From Kaistella polysaccharea (GTDB taxonomy: Bacteria; Bacteroidota; Bacteroidia; Flavobacteriales; Weeksellaceae): DNA of 64,000 nucleotides. Positions 10,130 through 18,614 of this stretch are shown here, one piece after another (positions within the stretch are counted from its first letter, which is position 1; each line of letters begins with the position of its first letter). The notes beneath the pieces are model-generated. The model searched no databases. It was not told the DNA's origin and worked only from the letters and a program-made list of their open reading frames with translations. The stretch spans positions 496,001-560,000 of the forward strand of contig NZ_CP084528.1 of assembly GCF_020410745.1 (NCBI RefSeq), given 5' to 3'. The position numbers and the translations under genes are program-made.

Positions 10130-12028
10130 ATGAGCGACAATACGGTAGTAAATTATTCCGAAGACAATATTAGAACCCTCGACTGGCAGGAGCATATCCG
10201 AATTCGTCCGGGAATGTATATTGGTAAATTGGGCGACGGTTCTTCAGCTGACGACGGAATCTATATTTTACTTAAAGAAATCATCGATAATTCTATCGAT
10301 GAATTTGTCATGAAATCCGGTAAGCGAATCGAGATAAAAATAGACGAAGGTAAAGCGACAGTTCGTGATTACGGCCGCGGAATTCCTCTGGGTAAAGTAG
10401 TTGACGCCGTTTCGAAAATGAATACGGGTGGTAAATATGATTCTAAAGCTTTTAAGAAATCCGTCGGTTTAAATGGAGTAGGTTCTAAAGCGGTGAATGC
10501 GCTTTCAGAATTTTTCCGAGTAAAATCTATTCGCGACGGCAGAGTAAAAATTGCAGAATTTTCTAAAGGTTTAATTACCGAAGATTTTCAAGAAGCAGAA
10601 TCTACCGACCGAAACGGAACGGAGATTACTTTCGTTCCCGATACGACTATTTTTACCCATTTTAAATTTCGGAAAGAGTACATCGAAAAGATGTTGAAAA
10701 ATTATTGCTACCTGAACCCAGGTTTGAAAATAGTTTTCAACGGTGAAACGTATTTCTCGGAAAACGGATTGCGTGATTTACTGCAGGAGGAAATTGAAGG
10801 TGAAATTATATATCCGATAATTCATTTAAAAGACGAGGATATTGAAGTCGCCATTACCCATTCCGACAAGTCACAGTCTGAAACGTATTTTTCATTTGTG
10901 AACGGACAAAATACCACTCAAGGTGGAACGCACTTGAATTCCTTCCGTGAAGCGTATGTGAAAACGATTCGGGAATATTTTGGTAAAAACTTTGAGGCTG
11001 CAGACATTCGGAAATCAATTATTGCAGCGGTTTCAATTAAAGTGATTGAACCCGTTTTTGAATCTCAGACCAAAACCAAATTAGGTTCTAATGAAATGGA
11101 GCCCGGAAAAGAAACGGTACGTACATTTATTACTAATTTCTTAAAGAATAAACTGGATAATTATCTGCATCAGAATTCTGAAATTGCAGATGCGATTTAT
11201 CGGAAAATTATAATTTCTGAACGTGAACGTAAAGAACTATCGGGAATTCAGAAACTGGCGCGGGAAAGGGCAAAAAAAGTTTCTCTTCATAACAAAAAGT
11301 TGCGGGACTGCCGTCAGCATTATAACGATCAGAAAGCTTTAAGAAAAGGAGATTCCATGATTTTTATAACAGAGGGTGATTCTGCCTCGGGTTCTATTAC
11401 GAAATCCAGAGATGTAGAAACGCAAGCTGTCTTTTCATTGAAGGGAAAACCATTAAACTGTTACGGACTTACGAAAAGAGTCGTGTACGAAAATGAAGAA
11501 TTTAATCTTCTGCAGGCTGCCCTAAATATCGAAGATTCTTTGGAAGATTTGCGCTACAACCACGTGATTATTGCGACAGATGCCGATGTTGATGGAATGC
11601 ACATTAGATTGTTAATGATTACTTTCTTTCTTCAGTTTTTCCCTGATTTAATAAAAAACGGACATCTTTATATTTTGCAGACGCCATTATTCCGTGTTCG
11701 AAATAAAAAGGAAACGCGCTATTGTTATTCTGAGGTAGAACGTTTGAAAGCGTTAGAAGATTTAGGAAAGAATCCCGAAATTACGCGTTTTAAAGGTTTA
11801 GGAGAAATATCACCAGATGAATTTAAACATTTCATTGGCAAAGATATTCGTCTGGAGCCCGTGGTTTTAGGAAAAGATCAGACGATCGAGCAGATACTTG
11901 AATTTTATATGGGTAAAAATACACCAGATCGGCAGACATTTATTCTGCAAAACCTGGTCGTAGAAAGTCCAGATATCGATAAAAAAGAAATGATTACGGA
12001 AGTCGAAGTTGAAGTCGACATTGAATGA
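10130..12028 (+). CDS. parE: DNA topoisomerase IV subunit B
   Basis: 632 aa. Type IIA topoisomerase ATPase subunit that with ParC decatenates daughter chromosomes. GHKL ATPase motifs: catalytic Glu50 in [20 protein letters not shown] near 80-88 and [14 protein letters not shown] near 113-126. The TOPRIM domain shows [10 protein letters not shown] near residue 413 and DADVDGMH near 485. The length and pairing with the following parC-like gene favour ParE over GyrB, though the two are homologous. First gene of a three-gene unit; the next gene starts 18 bases downstream. Confidence 0.92.
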   Translation: MSDNTVVNYSEDNIRTLDWQEHIRIRPGMYIGKLGDGSSADDGIYILLKEIIDNSIDEFVMKSGKRIEIKIDEGKATVRDYGRGIPLGKVVDAVSKMNTGGKYDSKAFKKSVGLNGVGSKAVNALSEFFRVKSIRDGRVKIAEFSKGLITEDFQEAESTDRNGTEITFVPDTTIFTHFKFRKEYIEKMLKNYCYLNPGLKIVFNGETYFSENGLRDLLQEEIEGEIIYPIIHLKDEDIEVAITHSDKSQSETYFSFVNGQNTTQGGTHLNSFREAYVKTIREYFGKNFEAADIRKSIIAAVSIKVIEPVFESQTKTKLGSNEMEPGKETVRTFITNFLKNKLDNYLHQNSEIADAIYRKIIISERERKELSGIQKLARERAKKVSLHNKKLRDCRQHYNDQKALRKGDSMIFITEGDSASGSITKSRDVETQAVFSLKGKPLNCYGLTKRVVYENEEFNLLQAALNIEDSLEDLRYNHVIIATDADVDGMHIRLLMITFFLQFFPDLIKNGHLYILQTPLFRVRNKKETRYCYSEVERLKALEDLGKNPEITRFKGLGEISPDEFKHFIGKDIRLEPVVLGKDQTIEQILEFYMGKNTPDRQTFILQNLVVESPDIDKKEMITEVEVEVDIE

Positions 12029-12046
12029 TAAAAGCAACAGCTTACA

Positions 12047-12514
12047 ATGAGGTTAAATAACAGAAACAAGGCAGGTTATTTTCAGTTTTTAAGTATTTTA
12101 GTCGCAATGATTTTGGCTGGCGGGATCATAGCGTTTTTTCTGGAGAGAAATTTTTACGATCTTATGGATTCTAGCGCCATACTCTTACTCATAGTACCAC
12201 TCATCATCGCTCTTATTTTTTATTTAAGAGGCAACCAGATTTTCGAATATGACAGTGATGGCGAAGCGTTGCATTTCAGAAGTAAAAATGTAGTTTTTTT
12301 TCTGGATAAAACGACCAATGATGAATTCCCCAAGTATAAATTGCTGAATTATGAAATTGTAAATATGTTATTTTTAAAGAGACTTTATATTACCATCAGC
12401 AGTAAAAAAAACAAGTCGATGATTTTAAAATATGACATCTCTTACTTGTCGGGGAAAGAATTAGCAGATTTAAATTCATCTCTTAAAAATGTCCTTCACA
12501 ACAACAAAGAATAA
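12047..12514 (+). CDS. Small two-TM protein between parE and parC
   Basis: 155 aa, not recognised as a named family. Two hydrophobic segments (about residues 12-31 and 41-60) are separated by a short loop. A soluble C-terminal part then alternates strands in a way that suggests a small PH-like or bPH-type beta domain (YDSDGEALHFRSKNVVFF, YKLLNYEIVNMLFLKRLYITISS), ending in a helix. It is co-directional with parE (18-nt gap) and parC (19-nt gap), so all three are likely one transcript. From memory such a protein sits between these genes in related flavobacteria. A role in membrane anchoring of topoisomerase IV would be speculation. Confidence 0.75.
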   Translation: MRLNNRNKAGYFQFLSILVAMILAGGIIAFFLERNFYDLMDSSAILLLIVPLIIALIFYLRGNQIFEYDSDGEALHFRSKNVVFFLDKTTNDEFPKYKLLNYEIVNMLFLKRLYITISSKKNKSMILKYDISYLSGKELADLNSSLKNVLHNNKE

Positions 12515-12533
12515 AGAGCGCGAACGCTAAAAA

Positions 12534-15146
12534 ATGGATGAAAATAACACGCACCACGAAGAATCTCTGCGAAAAGTAAGTGGCTTATATAAAGACTGGT
12601 TTTTAGATTATGCCTCTTATGTGATTTTGGACCGCGCGATTCCTTCTATTTTTGATGGTTTTAAACCGGTGCAACGTCGTATTATGCATTCCATGCGAGA
12701 GCTGGAAGATGGCCGATATAACAAGGTTGCCAACGTGGTGGGAAATACGATGAAGTACCATCCACATGGTGATGCCTCGATTACGGACGCAATGGTTCAG
12801 TTGGGTCAGAAAGAATTATTAATCGATACTCAGGGAAACTGGGGAAATATTTATACTGGAGATTCTGCAGCCGCCGCCCGATATATTGAAGCGCGATTAA
12901 CTCCCTTTGCATTAGAAGTTGTTTTTAATGCGAAAACCACACACTGGGCAAAATCTTACGACGGGCGAAATAATGAACCCGTTGATTTACCCGTAAAATT
13001 TCCGTTGCTTTTAGCGCAAGGTGTTGAAGGAATTGGAGTTGGTTTGTCGACGAAGATTATGCCCCACAATTTCAATGAACTCATCGATGCATCTATCGCG
13101 CATTTGAAGGGCAAGAAATTTCAAATATTTCCAGATTTTCTGACTGGCGGAATGCTCGATATTTCCAACTATAATGATGGTGAACGTGGTGGTAGAATTC
13201 GTGCCCGCGCAAGAATTATTCAAAAGGATAAAAATACGCTTTGCATTACCGAATTGCCTTTTGGTAAAAATACGGGAGATCTCATAGATTCGATTATTAA
13301 AGCAAACGAAAAAGGAAAGATTAAAATCAAGAAAATTGAGGATAATACATCGGATACGGTAGAGATCAATATTCACGTAAATAACGATGTTTCTCCCGAT
13401 AAAACAATTGATGCGCTTTACGCCTTTACAGATTGCGAAATTCCCATTTCTCCAAATGCCTGTGTGATTGTTGGTAATAAACCCATGTTCCTCACGGTTT
13501 CCGAAATTTTACGTCAGAATACAGATCATACCGTTTCTTTGCTCAAAAAAGAATTGCAGATTGAACTTCATGAGCTGCAGGAAAACTGGCATTTCAGCTC
13601 GTTGGAACGAATTTTTATTGAAAACCGGATTTACCACGATATTGAAGAAGTTAAATCTTGGGATAAAGTTATCGCAACCATTGATAATGGTTTGAAACCA
13701 CATACAACTGATCTTTTAAGAGCCGTAACAGAGGAAGATATTTTAAGATTAACAGAAATTCGTATTAAGAGAATTTCTCGTTTTGATCTTGATAAATTCA
13801 AAGAAAATATCGTCGCATTGGAAGGGAAAATTGAGCAGGTTAAATATAATTTGGAACATCTCATTCCGTATGCGATTGCTTACTATACCAATATTCAGAA
13901 AAAATACGGGAAAGGAAAAGAGCGAAAAACAGAACTGCGTATTTTCGATACCATCGATGCCAGTAAGGTTGCAGTGGCCAATGAAAAATTCTATGTAAAT
14001 AGGGAAGAAGGATTTGTTGGAACTTCGCTGCGGAAAGATGAATATTTATTTGATTGTTCAGATATTGATGATATCATTACTTTTCAGAAAGATGGAACCA
14101 TGAAAGTGGTTAAAGTAGAAGCGAAAACTTTTATCGGGAAAAACATCGAACATGTCGCGGTGTGGAAGAAAAATGATAAACGTACCGTGTACAATATGAT
14201 TTATCGTGAAAGCAAAGACGGCCCGTACTACATGAAAAGATTTTCAGTTACTGGCGTTACGCGAAATACTGATTATAAATTAGCTTCTGATAAAAAAGGC
14301 GCCGAAATGCTCTATTTTTCCGCAAATCCGAATGGTGAAGCGGAAAAAGTTTCAGTTCTACTCAAATCAAATGCAAGAGTTCGCAAAAGTAAGATTGATA
14401 TTGATTTTTCTGAATTAGCCATAAAAGGTCGCGATTCAAAAGGTAATCTGGTCACCAAATATCCGGTAAAGAAAGTTGATTTAAAAGAGGAAGGTCATTC
14501 CACATTGGCACCGCGGAAAATTTGGTTTGATGATACTGTTCGTCGATTAAACGCTGATGCAAGAGGTACCTTACTTGGTACTTTTAAAGGTGATGATAAA
14601 ATTTTAACGATCAATTCACAGGGAGAAGCAAAGCTGGTCAGTTTCGATCTAAGCAACCGATTTGATGGTGATTATTTGGTTTTTGAAAAATGGAAACCGG
14701 AACAGGCAATTACGTGTATTTATTTTGACGGAGAAAAACAGATTTATTTTATAAAAAGATTTCTGCTCGAGAACACCACAAATGTGCAGTATTTTATGCC
14801 GTCTGATCATCCTAAATCTTTTATTGAAAACATTATAGTCGCAAATCAGGCGACAGCGGAAATAATTTTTGCGAAAGAAAAAGGAAAAGAGCGGGAATCG
14901 GAAACGATTAATATCGACGAATTTATAACCATTAAAGGCATTAAAGCCCTTGGTAATCAATTTATTAAAGATAAGGTAAAAGCCATAAATATTACCATTC
15001 CTGAAATAGCGGAAGAAATAAATGAAGGTTTTGATGTTGTAGAAACGACGGAAGGTCACATCAGTTTCATCGATGAAGATGTAAAAGATCAGGATTTTCC
15101 GGAGGAAGGAACGATTGGGGATTTGTTTGAGTTTCCGGAAGAGTAA
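12534..15146 (+). CDS. parC: DNA topoisomerase IV subunit A
   Basis: 870 aa. The DNA-cutting subunit of topoisomerase IV. The active-site Tyr117 with preceding Arg116 is in AARYIEARLTPF, and the winged-helix motif KPVQRRIMHSM lies at 44-54. A long coiled-coil/tower region follows at about 340-440, then a C-terminal beta-pinwheel-like domain from about 480 onward, somewhat diverged and ending in a very acidic tail (EEGTIGDLFEFPEE). Last gene of the parE-orf-parC unit, followed by two hairpin terminators. Confidence 0.93.
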   Translation: MDENNTHHEESLRKVSGLYKDWFLDYASYVILDRAIPSIFDGFKPVQRRIMHSMRELEDGRYNKVANVVGNTMKYHPHGDASITDAMVQLGQKELLIDTQGNWGNIYTGDSAAAARYIEARLTPFALEVVFNAKTTHWAKSYDGRNNEPVDLPVKFPLLLAQGVEGIGVGLSTKIMPHNFNELIDASIAHLKGKKFQIFPDFLTGGMLDISNYNDGERGGRIRARARIIQKDKNTLCITELPFGKNTGDLIDSIIKANEKGKIKIKKIEDNTSDTVEINIHVNNDVSPDKTIDALYAFTDCEIPISPNACVIVGNKPMFLTVSEILRQNTDHTVSLLKKELQIELHELQENWHFSSLERIFIENRIYHDIEEVKSWDKVIATIDNGLKPHTTDLLRAVTEEDILRLTEIRIKRISRFDLDKFKENIVALEGKIEQVKYNLEHLIPYAIAYYTNIQKKYGKGKERKTELRIFDTIDASKVAVANEKFYVNREEGFVGTSLRKDEYLFDCSDIDDIITFQKDGTMKVVKVEAKTFIGKNIEHVAVWKKNDKRTVYNMIYRESKDGPYYMKRFSVTGVTRNTDYKLASDKKGAEMLYFSANPNGEAEKVSVLLKSNARVRKSKIDIDFSELAIKGRDSKGNLVTKYPVKKVDLKEEGHSTLAPRKIWFDDTVRRLNADARGTLLGTFKGDDKILTINSQGEAKLVSFDLSNRFDGDYLVFEKWKPEQAITCIYFDGEKQIYFIKRFLLENTTNVQYFMPSDHPKSFIENIIVANQATAEIIFAKEKGKERESETINIDEFITIKGIKALGNQFIKDKVKAINITIPEIAEEINEGFDVVETTEGHISFIDEDVKDQDFPEEGTIGDLFEFPEE

Positions 15147-15158
15147 TTTTCAGAGCAA

Positions 15159-15182
15159 TTAGCTTTAAGCTAATATTTTTTA
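15159..15182 (+). terminator. First terminator after parC
   Basis: TTAGC (15159-15163) pairs with GCTAA (15169-15173), followed by a T-run. A short stem. Confidence 0.6.
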
Positions 15183-15265
15183 AAACCCAATAAATTACGA
15201 ATGCTTTCTCGGCATAAAATAGTTAAAATCTCAGTAATATTTCTACAATTATAGCGCTATAGATC

Positions 15266-15303
15266 AACCGTGTCAGGAATATAATTCTTGACACGGTTTT
15301 TTA
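15266..15303 (+). terminator. Second, strong terminator after parC
   Basis: A 10-bp perfect stem, AACCGTGTCA (15266-15275) with TGACACGGTT (15289-15298), extended by four more pairs including one G-T, with a 5-nt loop, then a T-run. It would stop readthrough into the next gene. Confidence 0.85.
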
Positions 15304-15423
15304 ATAATGATTTAAACCGCAGTTATTTATTTCTATAGAATCACCTTTTTGATAGGATTATTAACCTGAATTAAATTTATTTTTTTGATAGCATTACATT
15401 GGTAAAAATATTGATGAAGAATA

Positions 15424-16209
15424 ATGGCTTGCAAAAGTGTTTCCATTAACAAATTAAAAAATCCTATTATGATCGTTGCATCTCATCAAAAAGGCTGGAA
15501 AATTATTAATCAGCGCTCGCACGGTCTCCTTGCCGCCATGTTAGCGTATGAATATGATATTGATCTTCCGATTGATATTATGGTTCCCACACTTATTGCA
15601 ATTGCAGAACACGACGACGGTGCCGCAGAAACTTTACAAAATAAAAATCTTACCGAGGCTGGTGCGCCAAGACATTTTATGGTCGGTGACGAAGCAAATA
15701 AAACTGAACTGAAGCAGAAGATAAATGTGATGGAAATCGCGACCGCTAAAAGTCAGTTAAACGCTTTGCTTACTTCGATGCACTTGAATTTTATTTTTGG
15801 AAATGATAGCGATGGGAAGGATAAGAAGTTAGAGACTTTTTTAAAAGACCAAGAAAAAAATCGGAAAGAAATTCTAAAACGTTTAAATATCGATAAAAAA
15901 TATGCGGATAATATTTATCGATTTGTAGAATGGTGTGACGCCTTTTCGTTGCTGATTTGTATGGATAAAATTCAACCTGAAGGGCGAAAGATGGAAATTT
16001 CTAAAAGTCCGGACGGTGATATGAACCAAACTTATTACAAGTCTGAAAATGTAATTACGGTTGAACCTTGGGTATTTAAAAGTGACAATTTTAAAGTATT
16101 TTACGAATATAAAATTATTGAACAGTTAAAATTTAAATCCATCCAAGAGTTTAATGCGATCTGTGAAAAAACAGTGGTGCAAAGACAAGAATTTACTTTT
16201 TCAAAATAA
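15424..16209 (+). CDS. DUF3891 family protein
   Basis: 261 aa from ATG 15424; an in-frame ATG at 15469 (MIVASHQKGWKIINQRSHG) is where the conserved family begins and is an equally good start. Conserved blocks visible are QRSHGLLAAMLA, AIAEHDDGAAE and FVEWCDAFSLLICMD, typical of the DUF3891 group. The His/Asp pattern (SHG, HDDG) hints at a metal-binding helical fold of HD-domain character, but this is inference. Function unknown. Monocistronic, convergent with the peptidase gene to its right. Confidence 0.78.
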   Translation: MACKSVSINKLKNPIMIVASHQKGWKIINQRSHGLLAAMLAYEYDIDLPIDIMVPTLIAIAEHDDGAAETLQNKNLTEAGAPRHFMVGDEANKTELKQKINVMEIATAKSQLNALLTSMHLNFIFGNDSDGKDKKLETFLKDQEKNRKEILKRLNIDKKYADNIYRFVEWCDAFSLLICMDKIQPEGRKMEISKSPDGDMNQTYYKSENVITVEPWVFKSDNFKVFYEYKIIEQLKFKSIQEFNAICEKTVVQRQEFTFSK

Positions 16210-16322
16210 CTTTAAAATCTTTTTAGAATAAACTGTGTTTATTTTTTAGTCAAATCGAAAATCCCCATCAAGCTTTAAAAGGTCGACAAGTTTCCTTTAA
16301 AATAGCTCTTAAACTTTTTTTA

Positions 16323-18545
16323 TCAAAATTTTACTTTTAAGATTATTTCCTTACCATCACGCAAAACTGTTACTGGAAGTTCTTCCCCCGAATTTATTTT
16401 GGCAAGACATTCCATATAAGAATACACTTCTTTAATTTCACAAGTTCCAATTTTGGTTAAAACGTCACCAGCAATCATTCCAGCATTTGAACCCGGACGA
16501 TTTTCCGTGACACCATCGATATGAAGTCCGTCTTTGGTATCAGCATAACTCGGCATAATTCCTAAAGTCACTTTATATTTTGGAACCGATTTACTTTCAG
16601 ACATTTTAGTTTTGGTGAACGGAATTTTCTCATTTCGTGATAAAGCATCGACTAAACCAAAAACGTAAGTTGTGATCATTCTCACGCCGTTAAAATTAAT
16701 TTTATCGGTATCATCAGTCGGTTTATGGTAATCGCTGTGGTTTCCGGTAAACATAAATAACACCGGAATATTCTTTAAATAAAAACTGGTATGATCAGAT
16801 GGTCCCACACCTGAACTGTCTATTGCCAAGTTTATTGCAGCAGGTTTAAAGCGATGAATATAATCTGGAAAAAGAGGAGAAGTTCCCACGCCACCCACGG
16901 ACAAATCTTTATCTTTATTTAACCGACCAATCATATCTAAATTAATCATTAAATCGATTTTCGTTCCTTTGGGCAAATGATCAGCCATGAATTTTGAACC
17001 CATCAAGCCATCCTCTTCACCCGAGAAAAGAGCAAAAATATAATTGGCATTTTCCTGAGATTTATTTTGAGAAAACATTCTGGCTAATTCTAAAACTGCG
17101 GAAACTCCAGACGCATTATCATCTGCACCGTTATGAATTTGTCCGTCAGAGTTCATCAAAGTAGAGTTGTGGTGTTCATTTAAACCAAGATGGTCGTAAT
17201 GTGCGCCGATGACGATTGTTTTTGTAGCATGATTATCCAAATATCCGATGACGTTACGGGCATTTATTTGTATAGACGACCCATCTTCGTGCGGATTTAG
17301 TTTTACAGAATATTCAAAAGGCTGGATAAAATTTTTGCCGACAAATGGTTTCAACTTCAGTTTTGTAAATTCCTGTGCGATATATTCTGAAGCTTTCTTT
17401 TCGCCCAGACTTCCGGCTAATCTGCCTTGCAAATCATCGGAGGCCAGAAAAGAAATGTGATTTTTCAAATTTTGTTCAGAAACATTTTCAGCAATATCCG
17501 TTTCAACCCAATCTGCAATAAAAACATTGGTTTCGTTCGGTTTATCACCATTTCGATTGCTGGCAAACACAAGCTTTTTCCCGTCTGGTGAAAACATTGG
17601 GAAGGCATTGAACATACTTTCATACGTTACTTGTCTTAAATTATTTCCATCAAGATCTACCGAATAAATTTGAAAATCGTAACCACGGGTTGAGTGATGA
17701 TTAGAGGAAAATAAAATCTTTTTATCAGAGGGATGGAAATAAGGCGACCAATTTGCTTTTCCTAAATGAGTAACTTGTTTTAAATTACTTCCATCAATGT
17801 TCATGGTATAAATTTCCATTTCCGTTGGCGCCACCAAATTTTGCGCGAGTAAATCTTTATAATCTTTAATCGCTTCAGGACTTGTAGGTCTAGACGAACG
17901 GAAAACCAATTTTTTAGAATCGTGAGAAAAGAAAGCTCCACCATCATATCCTAATCCGGAAGTTAATTGCTTTAAATTTTTTCCATCAATATCCATTCGC
18001 CAAAGTTCCAAGTCGCCAGTTCTGTTCGAGGTAAATGCAATATATTTTCCATTGGGAGAAACTACGGCTTCTGCATCATAACCGGGAGAATCAGTTAGTT
18101 TTTTGACAATTTTACCGTTTAAGTCAGCAATGTAAATATCGAACTCAGAATATACTGGCCACAGGTATTTTCCGTCTGCACGAGGTGCCGGTTTTGCGGG
18201 ACATTCTTTATTTGCTTCAAAAGTAGAGGCGTAGAGAATGTGTTTGCCATCAGGCATAAAAAACGAACAGGTTGTTCTGCCTTCACCATTAGAAACCATT
18301 TTCAAATCTTTGGTACCAATATTTTTTTTGGTTAGATCTAAAAGATAAATCTGATCGCAATGTGCGCCAATTAAAGGATTGGTGACCTGCATGGTTAATT
18401 TATTTCCATCAGGTGAAAAATACGCTTCAGCATTATCACCACCAAAAGTCAGTTTTCGGATGTTTTGAAGATTACTTTCCTGGGAAAAAAGAAAAGCTGA
18501 CGCACTCAAGAATGCAATTTTGAAAATAGATTTTGACCAATTCAT
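16323..18545 (-). CDS. Secreted beta-propeller / M28 zinc peptidase / PDZ protein
   Basis: 740 aa. The signal peptide is about residues 1-21. Residues 25-345 hold TolB-like PD40 propeller repeats (YFSPDGNKL, VVSPNGKYIAF, MFSPDGKKLVF). The M28 aminopeptidase domain spans about 430-640 with the expected zinc ligands and catalytic residues: His449 (GAHYDH), Asp475 (NGADDNASG), Glu510/Glu511 (SGEEDG), Asp537 (NLDMIG) and His607 (SDYHKPTDD). A PDZ domain follows at about 660-738. It probably trims peptides in the periplasm or outside the cell, with the propeller and PDZ presenting substrate. Own -7 box (18569-18576); the preceding gene is cut off by a terminator. Confidence 0.92.
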   Translation of the reverse strand: MNWSKSIFKIAFLSASAFLFSQESNLQNIRKLTFGGDNAEAYFSPDGNKLTMQVTNPLIGAHCDQIYLLDLTKKNIGTKDLKMVSNGEGRTTCSFFMPDGKHILYASTFEANKECPAKPAPRADGKYLWPVYSEFDIYIADLNGKIVKKLTDSPGYDAEAVVSPNGKYIAFTSNRTGDLELWRMDIDGKNLKQLTSGLGYDGGAFFSHDSKKLVFRSSRPTSPEAIKDYKDLLAQNLVAPTEMEIYTMNIDGSNLKQVTHLGKANWSPYFHPSDKKILFSSNHHSTRGYDFQIYSVDLDGNNLRQVTYESMFNAFPMFSPDGKKLVFASNRNGDKPNETNVFIADWVETDIAENVSEQNLKNHISFLASDDLQGRLAGSLGEKKASEYIAQEFTKLKLKPFVGKNFIQPFEYSVKLNPHEDGSSIQINARNVIGYLDNHATKTIVIGAHYDHLGLNEHHNSTLMNSDGQIHNGADDNASGVSAVLELARMFSQNKSQENANYIFALFSGEEDGLMGSKFMADHLPKGTKIDLMINLDMIGRLNKDKDLSVGGVGTSPLFPDYIHRFKPAAINLAIDSSGVGPSDHTSFYLKNIPVLFMFTGNHSDYHKPTDDTDKINFNGVRMITTYVFGLVDALSRNEKIPFTKTKMSESKSVPKYKVTLGIMPSYADTKDGLHIDGVTENRPGSNAGMIAGDVLTKIGTCEIKEVYSYMECLAKINSGEELPVTVLRDGKEIILKVKF

Positions 18546-18568
18546 AGGAAGAAGTTTTTGTACACTAA

Positions 18569-18576
18569 CAAATATA
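18569..18576 (-). promoter_or_regulatory. Promoter -7 box of the M28 peptidase gene
   Basis: TATATTTG on the minus strand, with a predicted leader of about 20 nt. It lies directly downstream of the preceding gene's terminator. Confidence 0.6.
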
Positions 18577-18584
18577 AGTAAATA

Positions 18585-18610
18585 AAAAATCGCAGAATTA
18601 CTGCGATTTA
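18585..18610 (-). terminator. Terminator after the TamL-like gene
   Basis: AAATCGCAG (18587-18595) pairs perfectly with CTGCGATTT (18601-18609), with a T-run on the minus strand. Confidence 0.8.
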
Positions 18611-18614
18611 AATA

